This document shows, in pieces, positions 1-7,588 of a stretch of DNA of 15,645 bases. Positions within the stretch are counted from its first letter, which is position 1. Every line of letters begins with the position of its first letter. This stretch comes from an uncultured Lacticaseibacillus sp. (lineage in GTDB: Bacteria > Bacillota > Bacilli > Lactobacillales > Lactobacillaceae): assembly GCA_934293835.1 (NCBI GenBank), contig CAKQZO010000025.1:1-15645 (forward strand). The letters are read 5' to 3'. Below the pieces are notes generated by a model. It saw only the letters and a program-made list of their open reading frames with translations, was not told the origin of the DNA and searched no databases. A program made the translations under genes and the position numbers.

Positions 1-1008
1 ACCAAAAACACCCAACTAAGCAGTTATACGACCAAGCTCGCCGCCAAGCTGAACCAGACCCGCAAGGCGCCTCAAGACGCGAAAGTGGTCGCGGCCGACG
101 GGAAGTTCGTGGTTAAAAAAGAGCAGGCCGGAAATCAAATCGACAGCACCAAGCTGACGACGGCGGTGACGAAGGCCGTCAGCACCGATCACCAGACGAT
201 CGCGGTCGCCAAGACGTACACGCAGCCTAAGATCACCGCCACCTCCGCCAGTCTGAAGAAGGCGGCCACTGAGTTGTCCAAGATCGCTAAGATCAAGGCG
301 CAGGTGAAGGTCACCAACCACACGGTGACGATCCCGACGGCCACGCTTCAAACCTGGCTGAGTTATAACCACGGGGTGCAGGTCAATACGACCAAGGTCG
401 CCGCGTATGTGGCCCACCTGGCCAGCACCTATAACACCTATGGCAAGACACGCACGTTCAAGTCGACCAAGCGCGGGACGGTGAGCGTGCCTGCGGGGAC
501 TTATGGTTGGACGATTTCGCAAACCAGCACGACCAACGCGTTGATCGCAAGCATCAAGGCGGGGCAAGACTTCACCAAAGAAGTGTCTTGGAGTGGTTCC
601 GGCTACCATAGCGACGGCACCGACATTGGCAGCACGTATGTCGAAGTCGATGTCACGAACCAACACGAGTACTTCTATAAAGATGGGAAGCTGGTGCTGG
701 ATTCTGCCGTCGTTACAGGTAAGCCAGGCCAAGACACGCCTAAGGGAGTCGATTTCGTCTGGAACAAGATCCGCAACAAGACGCTCACCGGCAAGAACGA
801 CGATGGCTCGAGTTATGCGAGTCCGGTCAGCTACTGGATGCCGGTCGATTACACTGGCGTGGGGCTGCACGATTCGTCCTGGCAGAAGAAATACGGCGGT
901 GACTGGTACAAGAAGCACGGCTCCCATGGCTGTGTGAACAACCCGCCAACGTTTATGGCCAAGCTCTATGCGGCGGTGCCGCTGGGGACACCGGTCATCA
1001 TTTTCTAA
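1..1008 (+). CDS. L,D-transpeptidase (YkuD family), 5'-truncated by window start
   Basis: The frame is open from base 1, so the true start and any signal or membrane anchor lie upstream; 335 residues are visible before TAA at 1006. The C-terminal third is a YkuD catalytic domain. It begins near residue 212, has the conserved His in GLHDSSW (codon 868-870, residue 290), and ends with the SHGCVN signature whose catalytic Cys is residue 311 (codon 931-933). The preceding 200 or so Lys/Thr-rich residues resemble the PG_binding_4-type repeats usual in Gram-positive members. The family makes 3-3 cross-links or attaches groups to peptidoglycan outside the membrane, using an acyl-Cys intermediate. 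A terminator follows at once, so it is not co-transcribed with folC. The family call is firm; the exact substrate is not visible. Confidence 0.9.
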   Translation, partial: TKNTQLSSYTTKLAAKLNQTRKAPQDAKVVAADGKFVVKKEQAGNQIDSTKLTTAVTKAVSTDHQTIAVAKTYTQPKITATSASLKKAATELSKIAKIKAQVKVTNHTVTIPTATLQTWLSYNHGVQVNTTKVAAYVAHLASTYNTYGKTRTFKSTKRGTVSVPAGTYGWTISQTSTTNALIASIKAGQDFTKEVSWSGSGYHSDGTDIGSTYVEVDVTNQHEYFYKDGKLVLDSAVVTGKPGQDTPKGVDFVWNKIRNKTLTGKNDDGSSYASPVSYWMPVDYTGVGLHDSSWQKKYGGDWYKKHGSHGCVNNPPTFMAKLYAAVPLGTPVIIF

Positions 1009-1020
1009 CAATGAGTTGAA

Positions 1021-1048
1021 GGGTCTCGATGCGAGGCTCTTTTTCTTT
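1021..1048 (+). terminator. Intrinsic terminator of the L,D-transpeptidase gene
   Basis: GGGTCTCG (1021-1028) pairs with CGAGGCTC (1032-1039) over 8 positions, two of them G-T wobbles. The loop is ATG, followed by TTTTTCTTT. It starts 12 bases after the stop codon. Confidence 0.75.
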
Positions 1049-1131
1049 GCCAAGCCAGGGGCAAGCAATCACATCAAATGCGGTGAGGCCACGCGCGACA
1101 GCGAGGCCAGATAAAGCGAGAGGACGACGAT

Positions 1132-2409
1132 ATGGATTATCAAACAGCAGTCACATTCATTCATGCTTTACCACGATTGGCCAAAGACGGGAGTCACAAG
1201 CGCATCAATGCGTTGTTGGCAGCGTTAGGCCATCCTGAAGCCAACCAGCAATATATTCACGTTACGGGCACGAACGGCAAAGGCTCGGTGGCCAATGCCA
1301 CCGCCCATATTTTGGAGGCAGCCGGGTTGCGCGTGGGGTTGTTCACGTCGCCGTTCATCATGCGCTTCAACGAGCGGTTCATGATCGATCATCAGCCGAT
1401 TCCAGACCCAACCTTGGCTGCGGTGACGACCCGGGTTGCGGCCGCTTTGGCCAAGCTGCAGGCGCAACAGCCCGCTTTTGTCGTGACCGAATTCGAGTTC
1501 GTCACGGCGCTGGGGTTGGTGTATTTTCATGACGCAGGCGTTGACGTGGCCGTGATCGAGGTCGGCATCGGCGGGAAGGAAGATTCGACGAACGTGATCA
1601 TGCCACAAGTCGCGGTGATCACCAGCGTCGGGTTGGATCACCAGGCGCTGTTGGGCAAGACGATCACCAGTATCGCGACGCACAAGGCGGGCATCATCAA
1701 GCCCCAGGTGCCGGTGGTCACCGGCGCCTTGCCTGAAGCGGCCAAGGCCGTGGTCGCCGCGCGGGTGACGGCGATGCACAGCCAATGGGATGCTTATCCT
1801 GAGACGTTTGTGGCGAATGCGGCAATGGCATTTGATTGGGGGCAGACGTTCACCTATCAAGACGCTGATGGGCGCCTGCGCGACCTCACGATTCCTTTGG
1901 TCGGCACCTATCAGCCGGCCAACATGGCCGTGGCGATTCGTGCTGCCAAGCGTTTTGCCCAAGGCGCGGCGCTGGCATTGAGTGAGGCGGCGATCAGGGC
2001 CGGTTTGCAGGCCAGCGTCTGGCCAGGGCGGATGGAGAAAATCAGCAGTCAGCCGCTGATCATTCTCGATGGGGCGCACAATCCCCAAGGCATTCGCGGG
2101 CTGGTGCAGACGCTGGCGGGCCTGTTTGGCGAACAGGCCGTGACCGTGATGGCTGGGGTGTTGAAGGACAAAGATGTCACCACGATGATCGAACAACTGC
2201 GCGGCAGCCAGCACCGACTATGGCTGGTGCCGGTGCCTAACACACCACGGGCCACTGCGCTCGGTGATTATCCGGCCAACGTCAAGCATTTTGACCGCTG
2301 GCAAGAAGCGCTTGCGGCTTATCGCCAGGAGGCCACCGGCGAGCCGCTGGTCATCACGGGGTCGCTTTATCTGGTTGCCGCGGTGCGCCAAGCGCTGATG
2401 GCGCCGTAA
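1132..2409 (+). CDS. folC: Bifunctional folylpolyglutamate synthase / dihydrofolate synthase
   Basis: The 425-residue length is normal for FolC, a cytosolic Mur-ligase-like enzyme. It adds glutamate to folates, and in many bacteria to dihydropteroate, using ATP. The P-loop TGTNGKGS is at residues 45-52. EVGIGGKEDSTNVI matches the family's metal/ATP-binding segment, and LDGAHNPQGI is the C-terminal-domain motif that contacts the ADP moiety. The ATG at 1132 is preceded by AGAGGA at a suitable distance. It sits alone between the L,D-transpeptidase terminator and radC, with no clear promoter in 1049-1131. In Bacillus relatives folC also lies upstream of radC-mreBCD-minCD, usually with maf between; no maf is present here. 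Confidence 0.95.
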   Translation: MDYQTAVTFIHALPRLAKDGSHKRINALLAALGHPEANQQYIHVTGTNGKGSVANATAHILEAAGLRVGLFTSPFIMRFNERFMIDHQPIPDPTLAAVTTRVAAALAKLQAQQPAFVVTEFEFVTALGLVYFHDAGVDVAVIEVGIGGKEDSTNVIMPQVAVITSVGLDHQALLGKTITSIATHKAGIIKPQVPVVTGALPEAAKAVVAARVTAMHSQWDAYPETFVANAAMAFDWGQTFTYQDADGRLRDLTIPLVGTYQPANMAVAIRAAKRFAQGAALALSEAAIRAGLQASVWPGRMEKISSQPLIILDGAHNPQGIRGLVQTLAGLFGEQAVTVMAGVLKDKDVTTMIEQLRGSQHRLWLVPVPNTPRATALGDYPANVKHFDRWQEALAAYRQEATGEPLVITGSLYLVAAVRQALMAP

Positions 2410-2480
2410 GCGGACTTTGTCGCGGCAAGACATGCCTAAACGCAGCTAGATCGCAAATCTATTAAGCGGAGGTGGTCAAG

Positions 2481-3149
2481 ATGAGTGAAGGCTTATACGA
2501 GCGCGTGTTCGCGCATGGCGCCAGCGGGTTAGACGATGAACAACTGCTGCGGGTCTTGTTGCGCAGCGGGAGCCAGGCGGTGCCGCTGACGGCAACCGTC
2601 GCCGCGCTGTTGCAGGCTTATCCGCACCTGGCGCGGTTGGACCATGCCAGTGGCGTACAGTTAGCGACGATTCCAGGCATTGGGTTGAGCAAGGCGGTAG
2701 GGATCATCGCCGGGTTGGAATTAGGCCTGCGAGTGAGCGCGCAAGAAGGCTTGCGGTATGGTGAGGTGCGCTCTTTGGCCGAGCTTGGTGGCCGGCTGGT
2801 CAAGCAACTGCGCGGGGTGAAGCAGGAACAGTTTATCGCGATTTACCTCGATGCGCGGTTGGCCGTGATCGAACAGGCGACGATGGCACTAGGCGGGCTG
2901 AGCGCGGCGGAAGCTGATCCGCGCGTCGTTTTCGCCAAAGCCTTGCGTCTGAACGCCAGCCACCTGATCATCGCACACAACCATCCGAGCGGCGACCCGA
3001 CGCCGAGTGGCGCGGACATCGATGTGACCGCCAGATTCATCGAAGCCGGCGCGATCATCGGGGTGGTGGTGCTCGATCATTTGGTGATCGGCCAGGCTCA
3101 TTATCATTCGTTTGCACAAAACGATGAAGGGTTAAATTTTTTCAAATAA
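2481..3149 (+). CDS. radC: RadC family JAMM-domain protein
   Basis: A 222-residue RadC/YicR-type protein. The N-terminal half carries a helix-hairpin-helix-like segment (PGIGLSKAVGI). The C-terminal JAMM/MPN+ domain shows the zinc motif HxHx7SxxD with H166, H168, S176 and D179 (HNHPSGDPTPSGAD). The biochemical role of chromosomal RadC is unsettled; the old radiation-repair assignment is not well supported. I chose ATG 2481 because GGAGGT at 2468-2473 sits 7 bases before it; an in-frame GTG at 2472 lies inside that Shine-Dalgarno sequence. The gap to folC is 71 bases with no terminator seen, so the two may be co-transcribed. Its position before mreB is the usual one in Bacilli. Confidence 0.93.
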   Translation: MSEGLYERVFAHGASGLDDEQLLRVLLRSGSQAVPLTATVAALLQAYPHLARLDHASGVQLATIPGIGLSKAVGIIAGLELGLRVSAQEGLRYGEVRSLAELGGRLVKQLRGVKQEQFIAIYLDARLAVIEQATMALGGLSAAEADPRVVFAKALRLNASHLIIAHNHPSGDPTPSGADIDVTARFIEAGAIIGVVVLDHLVIGQAHYHSFAQNDEGLNFFK

Positions 3150-3182
3150 TCGCCGGTTCTTAAGGATTCTGACACGCGAGCT

Positions 3183-3211
3183 GTGGAAGGCGAAGACAGT
3201 TGTGCTATAAT
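3183..3211 (+). promoter_or_regulatory. Extended -10 promoter for mreB
   Basis: A perfect TATAAT at 3206-3211 is preceded by TGC (3203-3205), giving an extended -10. The best -35 at 17-base spacing is the weak GTGGAA (3183-3188). It lies 44 bases before the mreB start, in the only sizeable gap between radC and mreB. Confidence 0.75.
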
Positions 3212-3254
3212 CTGAGAGACCACATTACAGAAACGCGTTGAAGGAGAGAACATC

Positions 3255-4259
3255 TTGTTTGGATTAGGAGCTAAAAATATCGGGATCGATCTCGGCACCG
3301 CCAATACTTTGGTGTATGTCGATGGCAAGGGAATCGTGTTGCACGAACCTTCTGTCGTCGCCAAGAACACGCAAAGTGGTGAAATCATTGCCGTCGGTGA
3401 AGAAGCCCGAGCAATGATCGGCCGGACCCCGGCTAATGTCACCGCGATTCGCCCGATGAAAGACGGCGTGATCGCCGACTACGATACGACTGCCGCGATG
3501 CTGAAATATTTTATGGAAAAGGCCCTCGGTGGCGCTGGCACCCATCCGCAAGTGATGATCTGCGTTCCTAGCGGTGTGACGGAAGTGGAGAAGCGCGCCG
3601 TAATCGACGCGGCCAAGGTCGCAGGCGCCAAAGAGGCCTTCGTGATCGAAGAACCTTACGCCGCAGCGATCGGGGCCGGCTTGCCGGTCATGGATCCGAC
3701 CGGGTCGATGGTCGTTGATATCGGCGGCGGGACGACTGACGTGGCGACGATTTCCTTAGGTGGGATCGTCTCCAGTCGCTCGATTCGCATGGCCGGTGAC
3801 AAGATGGACGAAGCGGTGATCTCGTATATCCGCCAGAACTACAACTTGTTGATTGGGGAGCGGACCGCAGAAGACGTTAAGATGCAATGCGGCTCCGCGT
3901 CGATCGAACGGGCCAAAGAAATTGACGGCCTGACGATTCGTGGCCGCGATCTGTTGACCGGCTTGCCGAAGACGGTCGAGGTGACGGCGGTGGATGTTGC
4001 CACAGCCATCAACGAAATCGTGCTGGCGATCATCGATGCCGTCAAGGAGACGCTGGAAGAGACTTCCCCAGAAATCGCGGCCGACGTGATCGATCACGGG
4101 ATCGTTTTGACCGGTGGCGGGGCGCTTTTGAAGCATCTGTCTGAGGTAATCTCAGACGCCGCGCAAGTGCCTGTGTTCATCGCCCAAGATCCGCTCGATT
4201 GTGTCGCGATCGGGACCGGTGAGTCTTTGAAGAACATCGAAGTGTTGAAGAAGCATTAA
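3255..4259 (+). CDS. mreB: Rod-shape determining actin homologue MreB
   Basis: At 334 residues the length is typical. MreB is a bacterial actin that forms membrane-associated filaments and guides the elongation machinery. Visible nucleotide-binding motifs are the phosphate-1 loop [10 protein letters not shown] near residue 9, the phosphate-2 loop [10 protein letters not shown], and the adenosine loop LTGGGALL. The start is TTG at 3255, supported by AAGGAG at 3241-3246 with 8-base spacing and by the N-terminus [10 protein letters not shown], normal for MreB; no in-frame ATG is better placed. It has its own promoter, and a strong intrinsic terminator follows its stop, so it can be made independently of mreC and mreD. 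Confidence 0.97.
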   Translation: MFGLGAKNIGIDLGTANTLVYVDGKGIVLHEPSVVAKNTQSGEIIAVGEEARAMIGRTPANVTAIRPMKDGVIADYDTTAAMLKYFMEKALGGAGTHPQVMICVPSGVTEVEKRAVIDAAKVAGAKEAFVIEEPYAAAIGAGLPVMDPTGSMVVDIGGGTTDVATISLGGIVSSRSIRMAGDKMDEAVISYIRQNYNLLIGERTAEDVKMQCGSASIERAKEIDGLTIRGRDLLTGLPKTVEVTAVDVATAINEIVLAIIDAVKETLEETSPEIAADVIDHGIVLTGGGALLKHLSEVISDAAQVPVFIAQDPLDCVAIGTGESLKNIEVLKKH

Positions 4260-4264
4260 GCGAA

Positions 4265-4293
4265 GCGGCCGGCCAGCGCGGTCGGCCGTTTTT
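4265..4293 (+). terminator. Intrinsic terminator/attenuator between mreB and mreC
   Basis: CGGCCGGCC (4266-4274) pairs with GGTCGGCCG (4280-4288) over 9 bp with one G-T pair and a 5-base loop, followed by TTTTT (4289-4293). It is very GC-rich and starts 6 bases after the mreB stop. Downstream genes need read-through or a second promoter. Confidence 0.85.
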
Positions 4294-4321
4294 GATTAAG
4301 TCTTATCCATACTGAAATAAT
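4292..4321 (+). promoter_or_regulatory. Possible weak promoter before mreC
   Basis: TTGATT (4292-4297), an 18-base spacer, then TGA-AATAAT (-10 at 4316-4321 with a TG extension at 4313-4314). The start site would fall near 4328, only about 9 bases before the mreC ATG. That would give a nearly leaderless mRNA, so this call is tentative. Confidence 0.3.
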
Positions 4322-4336
4322 GAGAGCGAGTGTGAC

Positions 4337-5197
4337 ATGAACAAGTTCTTCTCGAATAAAAAATTAATCGTGGTCATGGTTGCGCTTCTGCTGAGTCTGG
4401 GGCTGGTGTCTTATTCCGTTGCGGTCCGAGACAAGCGGAGTACGCCGCCGGTGATTCAACAGCTCGGCAATGATGTCGTCGGCATCGTGGCTCGCATCGT
4501 GACGAGCCCGGCGCAGTGGGTCAAAGGCGGGCTCGATGACATCGATGATTTGATGGATGCGTATAGCGAAAACAAGACGCTCAAGGCGCAGATCGAAGAC
4601 CTCGCCCAAACCAAGGTGCAAGCGCAGACGTTGCGGCGCGAGAATGCCGCGTTAAAAAAGCAGCTCAAGCTCGATGCCACATTGACGGACTACACCCAGA
4701 TCAACGCCTCAGTTATGTTGCGCAGTCCGAGTGACTGGCGCAACATCGTGGTCATCAACAAAGGCCAAGGCGCAGGCGTGAAGAAGAACATGCCGGTTAT
4801 GGCGGGTTCAGGCGTCGTCGGGCGCATCATCGAAGTCGACAAGACCTCGGCTAAAGTCGAGATGTTGTCAACGGATAACAAAGCCGCCGATCATTTTGCC
4901 GCGCAGGTCACCACGGCCGACGGGGCCACGATCAACGGCGTGATCACCGGCTACCAGCAAAAAACCGGGTATCTGATCTTGGGTCAGCTGAATACCGACA
5001 AAAACATCAAAAAAGGCCAGCAGGTCGTGACCTCCGGGCTCGGTGGCGCGACGCCGAAGGGCTTGTTGCTGGGAACAGTCGAGACGATCAAGAAAGACGA
5101 TTACGGCCTGGCCAACACGGTTTATCTCAAACCGGCGGCCAACCTTGATGACCTCAGCGTCGTCACCGTGATCGCGCGGACCGTTGCAAGCGACTAG
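4337..5197 (+). CDS. mreC: Rod-shape determining protein MreC
   Basis: A 286-residue bitopic membrane protein of the elongasome. Residues about 9-27 form a single membrane segment after a short basic N-terminus. Residues about 70-112 are rich in Leu, Gln, Lys and Glu in a coiled-coil pattern (dimerisation). The rest matches the extracellular beta-domain, with the family motifs DWRNIVVINKG and GVVGRIIEV. MreC binds elongation PBPs and couples them to MreB filaments. The ATG at 4337 follows only a GAGAGCGAG ribosome site, weaker than those of its neighbours. It probably forms an operon with mreD, 26 bases downstream. Confidence 0.94.
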   Translation: MNKFFSNKKLIVVMVALLLSLGLVSYSVAVRDKRSTPPVIQQLGNDVVGIVARIVTSPAQWVKGGLDDIDDLMDAYSENKTLKAQIEDLAQTKVQAQTLRRENAALKKQLKLDATLTDYTQINASVMLRSPSDWRNIVVINKGQGAGVKKNMPVMAGSGVVGRIIEVDKTSAKVEMLSTDNKAADHFAAQVTTADGATINGVITGYQQKTGYLILGQLNTDKNIKKGQQVVTSGLGGATPKGLLLGTVETIKKDDYGLANTVYLKPAANLDDLSVVTVIARTVASD

Positions 5198-5223
5198 CTG
5201 GTTTGATTGTGAAGGAGGAAATC

Positions 5224-5754
5224 ATGCAGACTCAACGTCCTTTCACCGGTCATGGTTGGGTCGTCTTGCTCTTGTTCGTCGCGTTGTTGTTAGATGGCGT
5301 CTTGAGTCTGGTGCTCGGCCAATGGTTGCTGACCGCCCATTTTTCTGGGGTGCCTCAGCTGACTTTGATCACCATGTTGATGGTGGTGATTTTCTTGCCG
5401 GAAGAGAATTACATCGTGCTCGAAGCGGTGGCTTTCGGGCTGGTGTTTGATATTATTTATACTGGGATCTTAGGGATCAACGCGCTGATCTGGCCGTTGA
5501 TCGTCTACATCGCTGTGCAACTGCGGCAGTTTGTCCCGAAGTCGCCGCTGTTTGTCGGGGCGCTGGTGGTGATCGCCGTTACCATCTTTTCGGTGGCGAA
5601 TTACGCGTTGAATCAGATGATCGGCTATGGGCCAGACAGCATCGTCTTGCTGGTGTCGGCGCATCTCGGGCCGTCTTTGTTGGTTAATCTGGTCTGCTTT
5701 GCGATTGTTTATTTGCCTTTGAGCCGATTATTGATAAACTTAAGAAGAAGTTAG
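5224..5754 (+). CDS. mreD: Rod-shape determining protein MreD
   Basis: A 176-residue, highly hydrophobic protein with about five or six predicted membrane spans and little else, as is normal for MreD, the polytopic partner of MreC. The first span starts near WVVLLLFVAL. ATG 5224 is chosen because AAGGAGGA (5212-5219) lies just upstream; the open frame extends further 5' to a TTG at 5203, which would place the Shine-Dalgarno sequence inside the gene. A strong terminator follows immediately. MreD is poorly conserved in sequence, so the assignment leans on hydrophobicity, length and position after mreC. Confidence 0.92.
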   Translation: MQTQRPFTGHGWVVLLLFVALLLDGVLSLVLGQWLLTAHFSGVPQLTLITMLMVVIFLPEENYIVLEAVAFGLVFDIIYTGILGINALIWPLIVYIAVQLRQFVPKSPLFVGALVVIAVTIFSVANYALNQMIGYGPDSIVLLVSAHLGPSLLVNLVCFAIVYLPLSRLLINLRRS

Positions 5755-5756
5755 TG

Positions 5757-5784
5757 AACGCCACCGGCTTGCCGGTGGTGTTTT
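5757..5784 (+). terminator. Intrinsic terminator after mreD
   Basis: CCACCGGC (5761-5768) and GCCGGTGG (5771-5778) are perfect complements, and the stem extends outward by four more pairs, one a G-T wobble. The loop is effectively CTTG, followed by TTTT. It lies 3 bases after the mreD stop and 36 bases before minC. Confidence 0.85.
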
Positions 5785-5819
5785 AATAGCGGGCGTTGCC
5801 CGTATCGTGAGGTGAGAGT

Positions 5820-6476
5820 GTGGATGCAGTGATTTTGAAGGGGCGCAAGGACGGTTTCGAGCTACAGCTGGCCGACACCGAGAGTTGGTCAGACATCTTG
5901 GGAAGTTTAGAGGAACTACTCCAAAAGCTTGCCCAAGATACCCCAGAAGGACAGGTCGACTTCTTGTTGAGCACTGGGAATCGGTTGTTGACTTCTGACC
6001 AGCAAACAGAGATTCACCGCGTGTTCGATCGGTTTTCGCGGTTTGAGATCAAGGCCGTTCAGGCGGCCGTCGAAGACGCTGCGACCCTGCGTGCGCGGTT
6101 GCAGGCGCGCACGATCCATCTTGTCGGCGGAATCATCCGCTCGGGCCAGCTACTGGAGTACAATGGGGATGTCTTGTTTGCCGGGGTGTTGCATCGCTCG
6201 GGCACGCTGAAAGCTACCGGTAGCATCTTCGTGATGGGCGCGGCCGAAGGGTTGTTGATCGCCGGCGCCAGCGGTGATACCGGCGCGGTGATTGCCGGTG
6301 ATATCAGCCAGGCCGCGCAGATTCGCATTGCCGACACGGTGGAGATCATCGACGCCAACGACTACAATGCCAAGACGCTGAGCTACATCAGTGATCTACA
6401 TATCTTAGAACACGGGTCGATCGACGCCTTGGCGAAGATGCGACCAAAACTTTTCCGGAAACTGGAGGACTTGTAA
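5820..6476 (+). CDS. minC: Septum site-determining protein MinC
   Basis: A 218-residue inhibitor of FtsZ assembly that works with MinD at the membrane. The N-terminal half fits the MinC_N FtsZ-inhibiting fold. The C-terminal half (about residues 100-205) is the glycine-rich right-handed beta-helix: HLVGGIIRSGQ, then the GSIFVMGAAEG and VIAGDI turns, which form the dimer and MinD-binding domain. The start is GTG at 5820 with GAGGTGA (5809-5815) as ribosome site; the nearby ATG at 5824 is out of frame. Its TAA is directly followed by the TTG start of minD, indicating coupled translation. No MinE gene is present here, which is expected for Bacillota that use DivIVA-type topology. Confidence 0.94.
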   Translation: MDAVILKGRKDGFELQLADTESWSDILGSLEELLQKLAQDTPEGQVDFLLSTGNRLLTSDQQTEIHRVFDRFSRFEIKAVQAAVEDAATLRARLQARTIHLVGGIIRSGQLLEYNGDVLFAGVLHRSGTLKATGSIFVMGAAEGLLIAGASGDTGAVIAGDISQAAQIRIADTVEIIDANDYNAKTLSYISDLHILEHGSIDALAKMRPKLFRKLEDL

Positions 6477-7271
6477 TTGGGAACAGCATTAGTTGTCACT
6501 TCAGGTAAAGGTGGCGTTGGCAAAACGACCACCAGTGCGAATATCGGGACGGCCCTGGCGCTTCAAGGCAAGCGGGTGGTGTTGTTAGACCTCGACATCG
6601 GCCTGCGCAACCTGGATGTGGTCTTGGGCTTGTCCAACCGTATCATCTACGATATCGTCGATGTCACGACGGGGCGCGCCAAGTTGCATCAGGCGTTGAT
6701 CAAAGACAAGCGCTTCGACGACCTGTTGTACGTCTTGCCGGCCGCGCAAAATGCCGAAAAAGACGCTTTAGAGCCGGAACAGGTGGTCGAGATCGTCACC
6801 CAGCTACGCGACGAGTTTGATTTTATCATCTTGGATTCGCCTGCCGGAATCGAGCAAGGTTTTCGTAATGCTGTCGAAGGCGCCGACGGGGCAATCGTCG
6901 TCACCACACCGGAGATCAGCGCGGTTTCTGATGCCGATCGCGTCGTGGGCTTGCTCGAACAGCGCGATATGGTTTATCCGCCGCGCTTGGTCATCAACCG
7001 TATCCGGCAGCACATGATGGATGACGGCAGGTCGATGGATGTCGACGAGATCACGCAACACCTCGGCATCGACTTGTTGGGGATCATCATCGACGACGAT
7101 GATGTCATCGCTACCTCCAACAAGGGGGAGACGGTCGTGATGAACCCTGATAACCTCGCCAGCCGCGGATATCGCAACATCGCCCGCCGGCTGTTAGGCG
7201 AATCGGTGCCGTTGATGAAGCTTGAACAGAAGAAGGTCGGCTTCTGGGCGCGGTTGTTCCATCGCGGCTAG
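6477..7271 (+). CDS. minD: Septum site-determining ATPase MinD
   Basis: A 264-residue deviant-Walker ATPase (ParA/MinD class) that dimerises with ATP, binds membrane and recruits MinC. The deviant Walker A KGGVGKTT is at residues 11-18, switch I-like DLDIGLRNLD follows, and Walker B-like FIILDSPAG comes near residue 120. The last dozen residues (KKVGFWARLFHRG) form the expected amphipathic membrane-targeting helix. The start is TTG at 6477, abutting the minC stop, with GGAGGA at 6464-6469 inside the end of minC. No T-rich terminator follows; the next feature is the T-box promoter at 7294. Confidence 0.97.
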   Translation: MGTALVVTSGKGGVGKTTTSANIGTALALQGKRVVLLDLDIGLRNLDVVLGLSNRIIYDIVDVTTGRAKLHQALIKDKRFDDLLYVLPAAQNAEKDALEPEQVVEIVTQLRDEFDFIILDSPAGIEQGFRNAVEGADGAIVVTTPEISAVSDADRVVGLLEQRDMVYPPRLVINRIRQHMMDDGRSMDVDEITQHLGIDLLGIIIDDDDVIATSNKGETVVMNPDNLASRGYRNIARRLLGESVPLMKLEQKKVGFWARLFHRG

Positions 7272-7293
7272 GCAACGAATTTGCCGATAGGGG

Positions 7294-7322
7294 TTGACAT
7301 TTGATTAGAAAATGATTAGTGT
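7294..7322 (+). promoter_or_regulatory. Promoter of the T-box leader and amino-acid ABC operon
   Basis: A consensus -35 TTGACA is at 7294-7299. With 16-17 base spacing the -10 would be TTAGTG or TAGTGT (7316-7322), preceded by TG at 7313-7314, so the -10 is weak. It sits 23 bases after minD and just upstream of Stem I of the leader. Confidence 0.6.
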
Positions 7323-7336
7323 TAGTCCCATAATAA

Positions 7337-7588
7337 TTCAATGCGTTGAGTGGAATCGGATCGAGTTGCGATCTCAAGCGAGCCTGGAGCGGTGAAAGCC
7401 GGGTGGTCGTCTCGATACCTCACATCCACGAGTGCATGGCTGAACGAAGTAGGCTGTGCCGGTTGGCTCGTTATCGCCGTGGTTGAAAAACACAATGAGG
7501 TCGGTATCGCGAGACATCGACGAACATGAGGTGGCACCGCGGCATTCAAGTCGTCCTCAAACAGCTTAGGCTGTTTGGGGACTTTTTT
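7337..7588 (+). promoter_or_regulatory. T-box riboswitch, complete module (specifier probably CAC, His)
   Basis: Stem I is built from ATGC/GCAT (7341-7344 with 7434-7437), a K-turn with tandem G-A (7348-7349 and 7430-7431), and GTGGA/TCCAC (7350-7354 with 7425-7429). Above it come the specifier loop, TCGAG/CTCGA (7361-7365 with 7411-7415) and the distal GGTGAAAGCC loop. In the specifier loop, CAC (7421-7423) followed by A just before TCCAC is in the standard codon position, suggesting uncharged tRNA-His. Stem II is AACGA/TCGTT (7443-7447 with 7468-7472) with AGTAGG. The T-box GAGGTGGCACCGCGG is at 7528-7542. The antiterminator is GAGG/CCTC plus GCGG/TCGT with the usual TGGCACC bulge. The T-box bulge base C would pair with discriminator G, which conflicts with tRNA-His. 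Confidence 0.92.
7553..7588 (+). terminator. T-box regulated terminator 1
   Basis: GTCCTCAAACAGC (7553-7565) pairs with GCTGTTTGGGGAC (7570-7582) over 13 bp with one wobble, loop TTAG, then six T. Its 5' arm contains TCCTC, also needed by the antiterminator, so the two folds exclude each other. Confidence 0.92.

Noticed and set aside
16..1068. 350-codon minus-strand open frame opposite the L,D-transpeptidase
   Set aside because: It is the antisense shadow of a GC-rich gene: Arg/His/Gly-rich composition, no recognisable motif, no ribosome site, and the plus strand has a clear YkuD catalytic motif.
1225..2214. 329-codon minus-strand open frame inside folC
   Set aside because: Antisense shadow of folC with no family motif; the same applies to other long minus-strand frames, such as those opposite the ABC ATPase (8412-8996) and the penicillin-binding protein (14875-15342).
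5789..5803. Small GCGGGC/GCCCGT hairpin just before the minC ribosome site
   Set aside because: Six pairs with a GTT loop and no conserved context; too short to claim a regulatory role without comparative data.
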